Assembly (NCBI RefSeq): GCF_900187015.1
Contig: NZ_LT906479.1
Span: 682,001 to 746,000, forward strand
Direction of reading: 5' to 3'
Length of the DNA: 64,000 nucleotides
DNA from: Serratia ficaria
GTDB taxonomy: Bacteria > Pseudomonadota > Gammaproteobacteria > Enterobacterales > Enterobacteriaceae
A program made the position numbers and the translations under genes. Under the pieces are notes generated by a model. That model had not been told where the DNA came from. It worked only from the letters and a program-made list of their open reading frames with translations, and searched no databases. This document shows positions 26,137-34,626 of the stretch, piece by piece. Numbering within the stretch: the stretch's first letter is position 1; every line of letters begins with the position of its first letter.

Positions 26137-27507
26137 ATGAACCACGTCGATTCGCTGCCGCCGGCCAACCCGGCGCAGCAACATAAAGCGTTAACCGCCG
26201 CCGAGCAATCGGTGATTAAAAAGTTATTTCGGCGCCTGATTATTTTCCTGTTTGTGCTGTTTGTTTTCTCTTTTCTCGACCGCATCAATATCGGCTTCGC
26301 CGGGCTGACGATGGGCAAGGATCTCGGCCTCAGTTCGACCATGTTCGGCCTGGCGGCGACGCTGTTCTACGCCACCTACGTGATCTTCGGCATTCCGAGC
26401 AACATCATGCTGGGGATCGTCGGCGCGCGGCGCTGGATCGCCACCATCATGGTGCTGTGGAGCATCGCCTCCACCTGCACCCTGTTCGCCACCGGGCCGA
26501 CCAGCCTGTACCTGCTGCGCATGATCGTCGGCATTACCGAGGCCGGCTTCCTGCCGGGCATTCTGGTGTATCTCACCTATTGGTTCCCGGCGTTTTACCG
26601 CGCCCGCGCCAACGCGCTGTTTATGATCGCCATGCCGGTGACCATGGCGATCGGCTCGCTGGTCTCGGGCTACATTCTGGCGCTGGACGGGGTGATGAAC
26701 CTGAAGGGCTGGCAGTGGCTGTTCCTGCTGGAGGGCATTCCGTCGGTGCTGCTGGGCGTGGCGGTGTGGTTCTATCTCGACGATACGCCGGCCAAGGCCA
26801 GGTGGCTGACCGACGAAGAAAAAGCCAGCCTGCAGGCGATGATGGACGCCGACAAGCTGCAGCTGGTGCAGCCCGGCGGCCCGAGCAGCCAGCGCGCGCT
26901 GCGGCAGCGCGGCCTGTGGCGCGAAGTGCTGACGCCGGTGGTGCTGATGTACACGCTGGCCTACTTCTGCCTGACCAACACCCTGAGCGCCATCAATATC
27001 TGGACGCCGCAGATCCTGCAGAGCTTTAACCAGGGCAGCAGCAACATCGTGATCGGCATTCTGGCGGCGATCCCGCAGATCTGTACCATCGCCGGCATGG
27101 TGTGGTGGAGCAAAAGATCCGATCGCCTGCAGGAGCGCAAGCACCATACCGCGCTGCCGTATCTGTTCGCCGCCGCCGGCTGGCTGCTGGCTTCGGCCAC
27201 CGATCACAGCCTGATCCAACTGCTGGGGATCGTGATGGCCTCGGTCGGCTCCTTTACCGCCATGGCTATCTTCTGGACTACGCCGGATCGGTCGATCAGC
27301 CTGGAAGCGCGAGCGGTGGGGATCGCGGTGATCAACGCCACCGGCAACATCGGATCGGCGGTCAGCCCGCTGTTGATCGGCTGGTTCAAGGATCTGACCG
27401 GCAGCTTCAATTCCGGGCTGTATTTCGTTTCGGCGCTGTTGATCGTCGGCGCCGTGCTGGTGTGGCGCATTCCGATGGCGGGATCCCGCCCAAGGGCGAC
27501 GCCTTAG
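26137..27507 (+). CDS. hpaX: 4-hydroxyphenylacetate permease (MFS)
   Basis: This 456-residue major facilitator protein of the anion:cation symporter (phthalate permease/HpaX) group has 12 membrane segments. The MFS loop region appears as FLDRINIGFAGLTMGKDLGLS, and a cytoplasmic loop of about 60 residues lies in the middle. It imports 4-HPA. It sits between hpaI and hpaA exactly as in E. coli. Confidence 0.95.
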   Translation: MNHVDSLPPANPAQQHKALTAAEQSVIKKLFRRLIIFLFVLFVFSFLDRINIGFAGLTMGKDLGLSSTMFGLAATLFYATYVIFGIPSNIMLGIVGARRWIATIMVLWSIASTCTLFATGPTSLYLLRMIVGITEAGFLPGILVYLTYWFPAFYRARANALFMIAMPVTMAIGSLVSGYILALDGVMNLKGWQWLFLLEGIPSVLLGVAVWFYLDDTPAKARWLTDEEKASLQAMMDADKLQLVQPGGPSSQRALRQRGLWREVLTPVVLMYTLAYFCLTNTLSAINIWTPQILQSFNQGSSNIVIGILAAIPQICTIAGMVWWSKRSDRLQERKHHTALPYLFAAAGWLLASATDHSLIQLLGIVMASVGSFTAMAIFWTTPDRSISLEARAVGIAVINATGNIGSAVSPLLIGWFKDLTGSFNSGLYFVSALLIVGAVLVWRIPMAGSRPRATP

Positions 27508-27532
27508 TCGACTGAATTTTGAGGAGGACTGC

Positions 27533-28429
27533 GTGCAGAAAAGTACCGGCTTTATCGCCAATATCGATATTTGCAAAGAGTACGACGCGCGTTACGCCGC
27601 TGATGAGGTGCATTACGAAACCTTCGCCGGGCTGGCGGCGTTCTTCGGCCGCGACATGCAGGTGCACTGGCACGATCGCTTTTTTCAGGTGCACTTTCTG
27701 GAGACCGGCAAGATAGAGCTGCAGCTCGACGATCAGCACTATTCGGTGCAGGCGCCGCTGTTTATCCTCACGCCGCCGTCGGTGCCGCATGCGTTCTTCA
27801 CCGAGCCGGACAGCGACGGCCACGTGCTGACGGTGCGCCAGGAGCTGATCTGGCCGCTGCTGGAGCGGTTGTACCCCGGCAGCAACCTGGCGTTGGACAT
27901 GCCGGGCATCTGCCTGTCGCTGGCCGACGCGCCGCAGGAGCTGACGGCGCTCAGCCATTACTGGGCGCTGATCCGCCGCGAGTTCAGCCAGGGGTTGGCC
28001 GGGCGCGGGCAGACGCTGGCGCTGCTGGCGCAGGCGGTGTTTACCCTGCTGCTGCGCAACACCGCGCTGGAGGACAGCGCCAACAGCGGGGTGCGCGGCG
28101 AGCTGAAGCTGTTCCAGCGCTTCAACAAGATGGTGGACGAACGCTTTCGCGAACATCTGCCGGTGCCGGAGTACGCTCAGGCGCTGGGGGTGACCGAATC
28201 GCGCCTCAACGACCTGTGCCGGCGCTTCGCCAACCGGCCGCCGAAGCGGCTGATCTTCGACCGGCTGCTGCGCGAGGCCAAGCGCATGCTGCTGTTCAGC
28301 GCCTGCACGGTGCATGAAACCGCCTATAGCCTCGGCTTCAAGGATCCGGCCTATTTCGCCCGCTTTTTCAATCGGCTGGAAGGCTGTTCCCCCTCGACCT
28401 ACCGCGCGGCGCAGCACGCCCTTTCGTAA
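27533..28429 (+). CDS. hpaA: 4-hydroxyphenylacetate catabolism regulator HpaA (AraC family)
   Basis: This 298-residue regulator has an N-terminal cupin-like sensing domain and a C-terminal AraC DNA-binding domain (FREHLPVPEYAQALGVTE, then DPAYFARFFNRLEGCSPSTYR). It starts at GTG 27533 with GAGGAGG 5-6 bp upstream. In E. coli HpaA binds 4-HPA and activates hpaBC. Here hpaB starts 178 bp downstream, leaving room for that promoter. Confidence 0.94.
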   Translation: MQKSTGFIANIDICKEYDARYAADEVHYETFAGLAAFFGRDMQVHWHDRFFQVHFLETGKIELQLDDQHYSVQAPLFILTPPSVPHAFFTEPDSDGHVLTVRQELIWPLLERLYPGSNLALDMPGICLSLADAPQELTALSHYWALIRREFSQGLAGRGQTLALLAQAVFTLLLRNTALEDSANSGVRGELKLFQRFNKMVDERFREHLPVPEYAQALGVTESRLNDLCRRFANRPPKRLIFDRLLREAKRMLLFSACTVHETAYSLGFKDPAYFARFFNRLEGCSPSTYRAAQHALS

Positions 28430-28607
28430 CCGGGATCACAATTCGCAGCGATTGCGGCAGGCTGGCCTGAAAAGTACCGGCGATTGCCGCAAAAGTCTCT
28501 TCTCGAAACCGGCATTGGGGGCTTCAATTAAGCAACCAAAAGAAAACATTTCGTTAACAAAAGGCCGCATTCACGGCCGGTAAAATGCCGATTACGAGGA
28601 AGACCCG
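28430..28607 (+). promoter_or_regulatory. hpaBC promoter/leader region
   Basis: This 178-bp gap between hpaA and hpaB has no gene. It contains GATCACAATT (a CRP-like half-site, 28433-28442), GC-rich inverted segments near 28450-28495, and a small hairpin GGCCG/CGGCC (28562-28566, 28573-28577) before the hpaB ribosome-binding site. An HpaA-activated promoter is expected here by analogy with E. coli; its site is not identified. Confidence 0.5.
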
Positions 28608-30170
28608 ATGAAACCAGAAGACTTTCGTGCCGACAGCAAACGCCCGTTCACCGGCGCCGAGTACCTGAAAAGTTTGCAGGACAGCCGCGAAATCTACATT
28701 TACGGCGAACGCGTGAAAGACGTCACCACCCACCCGGCGTTCCGCAACGCGGCGGCTTCGGTGGGCCAGCTGTACGACGCGCTGCACGATCCGGCCAGCC
28801 AGGATCGCCTGTGCTGGAATACCGACACCGGCAACGGCGGCTACACCCACAAATTCTTCCGCTACGCCCGCAGCCCGGAAGAGATGCGCCAGCAGCGCGA
28901 CGCCATCGCCGACTGGTCGCGCCAGAGCTACGGCTGGATGGGACGCACCCCGGACTACAAGGCGGCGTTCGGCTGCGCGCTGGGCGCCTATCCGGAATTC
29001 TACGGCCAGTTCGCCGATAACGCCCGCCACTGGTACAAACGCATTCAGGAAACCGGGCTGTACTTCAACCACGCCATCGTCAACCCGCCGATCGATCGCC
29101 ACAAGCCGGTCAACGAAGTGAAGGACGTCTACATCCAGGTGGAGAAAGAGACCGACGCCGGCATCGTCGTCAGCGGCGCCAAGGTAGTGGCCACCAACTC
29201 GGCGCTGACCCACTACAACTTTATCGGCTTCGGCTCGGCGCAGGTGATGGGCGATAATCCGGACTTCGCGTTGATGTTCGTGGCGCCGATGGACGCCGAA
29301 GGGGTGAAGCTGATCTCGCGCGCCTCCTACGAACTGGTGGCCGGCGCCACCGGATCGCCGTTCGACTACCCGCTTTCCAGCCGCTTCGACGAGAACGACG
29401 CGATCTTGATCATGGATCATGTACTGATCCCCTGGGAAAACGTACTGATCTACCGCGATTTCGACCGCTGCCGCCGCTGGAGCACCCAGGGCGGCTTCGC
29501 CCGGCTGTTCCCGCTGCAGGCCTGCGTGCGCCTGGCGGTGAAGATGGACTTCATCACCGCGCTGCTGCAAAAGAGCCTGTCTTGCACCGGGGTGCTGGAG
29601 TTTCGCGGCGTGCAGGCCGATCTGGGCGAAGTGGTGGCCTGGCGCAACCTGTTCTGGTCGCTGAGCGACGCGATGTGCGCCGAAGCCACCCAATGGGAAA
29701 ACGGCGCCTACCTGCCGGATGCCGCCGCGCTGCAGACCTATCGGGTAATGGCGCCGATGGCCTACACCAAGGTGAAGCACATCATCGAGAAGAACGTCAC
29801 CAGCGGCCTGATCTACCTGCCGTCCAGCGTGCGCGACATGAACAACCCGCAGATCGACAAGTACCTGTCCCGCTACGTGCGCGGATCGGACGGCATGGAT
29901 CACGTCGAACGCATCAAGATCCTCAAGCTGATGTGGGATGCGATCGGCAGCGAATTCGGCGGCCGCCATGAGCTGTACGAGATCAACTACGCCGGCAGCC
30001 AGGATGAGATCCGCCTGCAGTGCCTGCGTCACGCTCAGGGATCCGGCACCATGGATCGGATGATGCAGATGGTCGACAAGTGCCTGGCGGACTACGATCA
30101 GCACGGCTGGAAGGTGCCGCACCTGCATAACAATGGCGATATTAATCAGCTGGATAATCTGCTGAAGTAA
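28608..30170 (+). CDS. hpaB: 4-hydroxyphenylacetate 3-monooxygenase, oxygenase component
   Basis: This 520-residue FADH2-utilising monooxygenase hydroxylates 4-HPA to 3,4-dihydroxyphenylacetate, the substrate of HpaD. It matches the HpaB family in length, with WNTDTGNGGYTHKFFRYARS near the N-terminus and ITALLQKSLSCTGVLEFRGV in the C-terminal helical domain. FADH2 comes from HpaC, encoded 17 bp downstream. Confidence 0.97.
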   Translation: MKPEDFRADSKRPFTGAEYLKSLQDSREIYIYGERVKDVTTHPAFRNAAASVGQLYDALHDPASQDRLCWNTDTGNGGYTHKFFRYARSPEEMRQQRDAIADWSRQSYGWMGRTPDYKAAFGCALGAYPEFYGQFADNARHWYKRIQETGLYFNHAIVNPPIDRHKPVNEVKDVYIQVEKETDAGIVVSGAKVVATNSALTHYNFIGFGSAQVMGDNPDFALMFVAPMDAEGVKLISRASYELVAGATGSPFDYPLSSRFDENDAILIMDHVLIPWENVLIYRDFDRCRRWSTQGGFARLFPLQACVRLAVKMDFITALLQKSLSCTGVLEFRGVQADLGEVVAWRNLFWSLSDAMCAEATQWENGAYLPDAAALQTYRVMAPMAYTKVKHIIEKNVTSGLIYLPSSVRDMNNPQIDKYLSRYVRGSDGMDHVERIKILKLMWDAIGSEFGGRHELYEINYAGSQDEIRLQCLRHAQGSGTMDRMMQMVDKCLADYDQHGWKVPHLHNNGDINQLDNLLK

Positions 30171-30187
30171 TTCAGGAGGAAGATGGT

Positions 30188-30703
30188 ATGTCTCAGGAAA
30201 ATGAACAGCGCTTACGCTTTCGCGACGCCATGGCCAGCCTGTCGGCGGCGGTGAATATCGTCACCACCGACGGCCCGGCGGGGCGCTGCGGCATCACCGC
30301 CACCGCGGTGTGCTCGGTGACCGATACGCCGCCCACGCTGCTGGTGTGCATCAACCGCAACAGCGCGATGAATCCGGTGTTTGAAGGCAACCGGCGGCTG
30401 TGCGTCAACGTGCTGAACCATGAGCAGGAACTGATGGCGCGTCACTTCGCCGGCATGACCGGGGTCAGCATGGAGGAGCGTTTCCGGCTGGAAGAGTGGC
30501 AGCGCGGCGCGCTGGGCCAGCCGGTGCTGCGCAATACCCTGGCCAGCCTGGAGGGCGAGATCGAACAGATCCAGATCATCGGCACCCACCAGGTGTATCT
30601 GGTGCAGATCAAACAGATCGCGCTGGGCGAAGCCGGCAACGGGCTGATCTACTTCAAGCGCAACTTCCATCCGGTGATCCACCAGATGGCGGCGCTGGCG
30701 TAA
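30188..30703 (+). CDS. hpaC: 4-hydroxyphenylacetate 3-monooxygenase, flavin reductase component
   Basis: This 171-residue flavin reductase of the short-chain NAD(P)H:flavin reductase family supplies reduced FAD to HpaB. Family features are GRCGITATAVCSVTDTPPTL, INRNSAMNPVFEGN and the terminal YFKRNFHPVIHQ. It is the last gene of the hpa cluster and is followed by a strong palindrome. Confidence 0.96.
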   Translation: MSQENEQRLRFRDAMASLSAAVNIVTTDGPAGRCGITATAVCSVTDTPPTLLVCINRNSAMNPVFEGNRRLCVNVLNHEQELMARHFAGMTGVSMEERFRLEEWQRGALGQPVLRNTLASLEGEIEQIQIIGTHQVYLVQIKQIALGEAGNGLIYFKRNFHPVIHQMAALA

Positions 30704-30710
30704 ACGATCG

Positions 30711-30733
30711 GGGGCGCGGCGCCGCGCCCCTTT
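30711..30733. terminator. hairpin between convergent hpaC and ampH
   Basis: GGGGCGCGGC followed by GCCGCGCCCC is a 20-bp perfect palindrome, then TTT. The T run is short, so efficiency is uncertain. It lies 4 bp from the ampH stop. Confidence 0.65.
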
Positions 30734-30736
30734 GGC

Positions 30737-31879
30737 TCAACTCTTGTTGGCCGCCAGATCGCCCACCAACCGGTTGACCGGATCGCTCATGTTGGTGAAC
30801 CTGCTCAGTTCCGAACGCGTAACCACCACGAACACCCCCACGTTTTTCTGCGGGATCATCGCCATATAGGTGATGAAGCCGCCGCCGCCGCCGGTCTTCT
30901 GAATAATGCCCGGCAGGCCCTCCTTCGGCGCCATATACACCCAGCCCAGCCCCAGCGCATCCGCCTGTCCCGGCACGTCCATGCCCTTCAGCGACACCAG
31001 ATCGTTACGCTGGAAATACATGGTCTGCTCGCTGGCGGCGGTGGATTTGCGCGGGCCGCCGACATTGGAGGAGAGGAACTGCTGCATCCAGCGCTGCATG
31101 TCGCGCGGGGTGGAGTAAATGCCGCCGCTGCCGGCCGCCGCGGTGGTGTCGCGGCAGGCGCTTGGCCCGGCCGAGGCGACCATCAGGCGCGAGCACTGTT
31201 CGGCGCTGGGCGTCAGGGTGGTATCGACCATGCCGAGCGGCGCGGTGATTTTTTCCTTCAGCAGCAGGCTGTAGGGTTTGCCCGCCGCGCGCGACAGCGC
31301 ATCGGCCAGCAGGTCATAGGCCAGGTTGGAATAAGAGGCCCGCACGCCCGGCGGCACCGTGACGTTGGCGTGTTCCAGCCACTGCCAGCGCTGCGCCTTG
31401 GTCGGCCAGGTAAACACCGGCGTCTTCGGCGGCTTTTTGCCCGGCTGTTCGCGCGGCAGCGCGCTGGTATGGGTGGCCAGGTTCAGCAGGGTGATCGGCT
31501 GGCGCGAATTATAGGCCGGCACGTAGGCGCCCCTGGGGGCGTACTTGCGCAGCGGATCGGTCAGTTTGACCTGGCCATCCGCCGCCATTTTGACCATCAC
31601 TTCGCTGGTCATCAGCTTGGTGATCGAGGCGATGCGGATCAGCGAATCCGGGCGCGGGCGCAGGTTGTTGCCCGGGCGGGTGTCGCCAAAGCTGCGGTTC
31701 ACCACCTGATTGCCGTCGATCACCACCAGCGCCATGCCGGTGGCGCCGCTGTTATAAAAAATGTGTTCGGCATACTGGTCGACGATTTGCGAAGCCAGCT
31801 GCGGGGGCGCGGCCATCACGGCCAGCGGCGCGGCGCACAGGCCCAGCGCCAGCAATAAAGCGGGGACAGAGTTCTTCAA
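30737..31879 (-). CDS. ampH: D-alanyl-D-alanine carboxypeptidase/endopeptidase AmpH
   Basis: This 380-residue class C penicillin-binding protein matches E. coli AmpH closely. It has a signal peptide ending AVMAA, the catalytic SITK box in RIASITKLM, YSN in ASYSNLAYDL and a KTGG box in IIQKTGGGGGF. It trims peptidoglycan in the periplasm and has weak or no beta-lactamase role. The start is TTG 31879. A six-codon upstream frame (ATG 31893) stops with TGA overlapping this TTG, so initiation may be coupled. Confidence 0.93.
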   Translation of the reverse strand: MKNSVPALLLALGLCAAPLAVMAAPPQLASQIVDQYAEHIFYNSGATGMALVVIDGNQVVNRSFGDTRPGNNLRPRPDSLIRIASITKLMTSEVMVKMAADGQVKLTDPLRKYAPRGAYVPAYNSRQPITLLNLATHTSALPREQPGKKPPKTPVFTWPTKAQRWQWLEHANVTVPPGVRASYSNLAYDLLADALSRAAGKPYSLLLKEKITAPLGMVDTTLTPSAEQCSRLMVASAGPSACRDTTAAAGSGGIYSTPRDMQRWMQQFLSSNVGGPRKSTAASEQTMYFQRNDLVSLKGMDVPGQADALGLGWVYMAPKEGLPGIIQKTGGGGGFITYMAMIPQKNVGVFVVVTRSELSRFTNMSDPVNRLVGDLAANKS

Positions 31880-32006
31880 CGGTCGTTATCCATTTAAAAA
31901 TGCAGCAGCGAAAGGGCGAAATGCTCCCCTCAGTGTAATGCGCCAGGGCGGTGCCTGCATGTGGAAAAAAGAGCCATTCGGCGAAATTTTTTTGGCGCTT
32001 TCCGGC

Positions 32007-32759
32007 CTAGGGCGCGCGGGTGAAGATGGCGATCACTTCATCCAGGTGCGCCTTCATCGCCTTGCGCGCGCCGCGCACGTCGCGCGCTTCGATCGCCGCC
32101 AGGATCGCCCGGTGTTCCAGTTCGGATCGGTGCGGCATATCGTCCGGCGTGTAGTGGCGCTGCAGCACGCGGAACATGCTGCCGTAGCGGTGGCCGAGCA
32201 GGTGGCCGATGATGAACGCGTAGGCCGGATTGCCGCTGGCCTGGGCGATGCGGATGTGGAACAGGCGATCGCCGGGGTGGGTGGCGGAGCCCGCGCGGTT
32301 ATCGCGGCAGTTCTGCTCGTAGGCGGCGCGGATGCCCGCCAGCTCTTCGTCGGTGGCGTGGCGGGCCGCCAGCGCGGCGGTTTCCGGCTCGATCAACAAT
32401 CGGGTTTGCAGCAGCGAGAACGGCGGCAGCTCGGCGTTGAAATCCAGTTCGATATTCAGCTCATCGTCGATCTCCGCCCACTGATCGCGGCCGGCCTGGG
32501 CCATGACCGGCTCCTGCGACGCCGCGGTTTGCGCCCGCACGATCACGCCGTTGCCGACCTTGACGTCCACCAGGCCGATCACTTCCAGGGCGATCAGCGC
32601 CTCGCGCACCGAAGCGCGGCTGACCTGCAATTGCTGGGCGAGGTCGCGCTCCGACGGCAGCCGGCTGCCGGGCGGAAATTCGTTATTCTCGATCAGTCGT
32701 TTTAGCTGGTCGGCTATCTGTCTGTAAATACGCGGGTTTTCCAGTCGAGTGATCGGCAT
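32007..32759 (-). CDS. FadR/GntR family transcriptional regulator
   Basis: This 250-residue regulator has an N-terminal GntR winged helix (LPSERDLAQQLQVSRASVREALIALEVIG) and a C-terminal all-helical FCD domain whose His/Asp-rich residues usually bind a metal and a sugar acid or similar ligand. It is divergent from the L-fucose operon, and two 17-bp palindromes typical of this family lie just before that operon. It is the likely repressor. Confidence 0.9.
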   Translation of the reverse strand: MPITRLENPRIYRQIADQLKRLIENNEFPPGSRLPSERDLAQQLQVSRASVREALIALEVIGLVDVKVGNGVIVRAQTAASQEPVMAQAGRDQWAEIDDELNIELDFNAELPPFSLLQTRLLIEPETAALAARHATDEELAGIRAAYEQNCRDNRAGSATHPGDRLFHIRIAQASGNPAYAFIIGHLLGHRYGSMFRVLQRHYTPDDMPHRSELEHRAILAAIEARDVRGARKAMKAHLDEVIAIFTRAP

Positions 32760-32929
32760 TTTTTACCTTAGGCTGGTCGATGTTAAGTGATGTTGCGCAC
32801 AAATATTGCTCAAGCCGCTTGAGTAATGGTTATTCAAGTGTAAAAAATTGGTTAATCGAAATGCTGTTTCAAATGTGTTTCATTAACTTCTCATCCAAAC
32901 GATAACGCGTAAAGCGTCTTTTGTCATGT

Positions 32930-32946
32930 TAAAGGCCTGACCTTTA
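32930..32946. promoter_or_regulatory. GntR operator candidate 1 (L-fucose operon)
   Basis: TAAAGGCCTGACCTTTA has perfect 6-bp inverted arms around CCTGA. It lies 50 bp before the SDR start and matches the FadR-subfamily pattern of GG/CC arms with an odd-length centre. The second copy is centred 25 bp away. Confidence 0.65.
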
Positions 32947-32954
32947 ATCGCCTT

Positions 32955-32971
32955 TAGTGGCCTGACCATTA
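32955..32971. promoter_or_regulatory. GntR operator candidate 2 (L-fucose operon)
   Basis: TAGTGGCCTGACCATTA repeats site 1 in 14 of 17 positions and keeps the shared core GGCCTGACC. The arms pair with one mismatch. Confidence 0.65.
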
Positions 32972-32995
32972 GACCTTTGACGCCAAGGAGCCAAG

Positions 32996-33736
32996 ATGGA
33001 TTTAACCGGGAAACGCGTGCTGATCACCGCCGCCGGGCAGGGGATCGGCTTCACCACCGCCAGGCTGTTCGCCGCCGCCGGCGCCGAGGTGATCGCCAGC
33101 GATATCGACACCGCGCAGCTGCAGGGCAGCGCCGGCATTCGCGCACTGCAGCTGAACGTCACCGATCCGGCGGCCATCGCCGCGGCGGCGGAAAGCATCG
33201 GCCCGATCGACGTGCTGTTCAACTGCGCTGGGGTGGTGCACAGCGGCTCTATCCTCGAGTGCAGCGAGGAACAGTGGGCGTTTGCCCTCGATCTCAACGT
33301 CACCGCGATGTACCGCACCATCCGCGCCTTCCTGCCCGGCATGCTGGCGCGCGGCAAGGGCTCGATTATCAACATGTCTTCGGTGGCCTCCAGCATCAAG
33401 GGCGTGCCTAACCGCTTCGCCTACGGCGCCAGCAAGGCGGCGGTGATCGGCCTGACGCGCTCGGTGGCGGCGGATTACGTCACTGAGGGCATCCGCTGCA
33501 ACGCCATCTGCCCGGGTACGGTGGAATCGCCGTCGCTGCGCCAGCGCATCGCTGAGCAGGCGCGCGAGCAGGGCCGCAGCGAGCAGGAGGTGTACCAGGC
33601 ATTCGTCGCCCGCCAGCCGATCGGCCGTATCGGCACCACCGAAGAGATTGCCCAGCTGGCGCTGTACCTGGCTTCCGACGCCAGCTCCTACACCACCGGC
33701 ACGGTGCAGATTATCGACGGCGGCTGGAGCAACTGA
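32996..33736 (+). CDS. SDR family; probable 2-keto-3-deoxy-L-fuconate dehydrogenase
   Basis: This 246-residue classical SDR has AAGQGIGF, the Ser in INMSSVASS, YGASK and the NAD-type Asp in VIASDID. It resembles 2-keto-3-deoxy-L-fuconate dehydrogenases, which make the 2,4-diketo acid. The pathway genes that follow (FAH hydrolase, fuconate dehydratase, lactonase) support that role. ATG 32996 follows AAGGAG. Confidence 0.85.
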   Translation: MDLTGKRVLITAAGQGIGFTTARLFAAAGAEVIASDIDTAQLQGSAGIRALQLNVTDPAAIAAAAESIGPIDVLFNCAGVVHSGSILECSEEQWAFALDLNVTAMYRTIRAFLPGMLARGKGSIINMSSVASSIKGVPNRFAYGASKAAVIGLTRSVAADYVTEGIRCNAICPGTVESPSLRQRIAEQAREQGRSEQEVYQAFVARQPIGRIGTTEEIAQLALYLASDASSYTTGTVQIIDGGWSN

Positions 33737-33766
33737 ACCATCCCGTCATTTTTTAGAGAGGAACGC

Positions 33767-34612
33767 ATGAAACTTTTACGCTATGGCCAACCCGGGCAAG
33801 AACGCCCCGGCATTCTCGATAATAACGGCCAGATTCGCGATCTTTCGCAGCATGTCGCCGACATCGGCGGCGAAGCGCTGCTGCCTGCCGCGCTCGACAC
33901 GCTGCGCGCGCTGGATCTCGCCAGCCTGCCGCTGGTGCCTGGCCAGCCGCGGCTGGGGGCCTGCGTCGGTAACATCGGCAAGTTCATCTGCATCGGCCTG
34001 AACTACGCCGATCACGCGGCGGAAACCGGCGCGGCGATCCCCAGCGAGCCGGTGGTGTTCAGCAAATGGACCAGCGCGGTGGTCGGGCCGAACGATGCGG
34101 TGGAAATCCCGCGCGATTCGCTCAAAACCGACTGGGAAGTGGAACTGGGGGTGATCATCGGCCAGGGCGGGCGCTATATCAGCGAACGGGACGCCATGCG
34201 CCACGTCGCCGGTTACTGCGTGATCAACGACGTCTCCGAGCGTGAGTTCCAGATCGAACGCGGCGGCACCTGGGACAAGGGCAAGGGCTGCGATACCTTC
34301 GGGCCGACCGGCCCCTGGCTGGTGACCGCCGACGAAATCGCCGATCCGCACCGCCTGAACCTGTGGCTGGAGGTGGACGGCAAGCGCTATCAGGACGGCA
34401 ATACCAGCACCATGATTTTCCGCATTCCGCAGATCGTCAGCTACCTGAGCCGCTTTATGAGCCTGCAGCCGGGGGATGTGATCTCCACCGGCACGCCGCC
34501 GGGCGTCGGCATGGGGCAGAAGCCGCAGCCCGTTTACCTGCGGGCGGGCCAGACGATGCGGCTGGGCATCGAAGGGCTGGGCGAGCAGCGCCAGCAGACC
34601 GTACAGGCTTAA
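33767..34612 (+). CDS. FAH family hydrolase; probable 2,4-diketo-3-deoxy-L-fuconate hydrolase
   Basis: This 281-residue FAH-fold enzyme has FICIGLNYADHAAETG, the metal-site DWEVELGVIIGQGG and LQPGDVISTGTPPGVGMGQ. In the non-phosphorylating L-fucose pathway such an enzyme cleaves 2,4-diketo-3-deoxy-L-fuconate to pyruvate and lactate. Databases often label relatives ureidoglycolate lyase, which the context does not support. Confidence 0.85.
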   Translation: MKLLRYGQPGQERPGILDNNGQIRDLSQHVADIGGEALLPAALDTLRALDLASLPLVPGQPRLGACVGNIGKFICIGLNYADHAAETGAAIPSEPVVFSKWTSAVVGPNDAVEIPRDSLKTDWEVELGVIIGQGGRYISERDAMRHVAGYCVINDVSEREFQIERGGTWDKGKGCDTFGPTGPWLVTADEIADPHRLNLWLEVDGKRYQDGNTSTMIFRIPQIVSYLSRFMSLQPGDVISTGTPPGVGMGQKPQPVYLRAGQTMRLGIEGLGEQRQQTVQA

Positions 34613-34626
34613 CCGGGAGCAGCTTG

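Noticed and set aside
27537..28482. 13-bp repeat GAAAAGTACCGGC near the hpaA start and again before hpaB
   Set aside because: One copy is coding sequence, and no symmetry or further extension is shared; chance is likely.
30737..31879. AmpC beta-lactamase
   Set aside because: The sequence follows AmpH, not AmpC, across its length, including the end of the protein, and no ampR gene is divergent from it.
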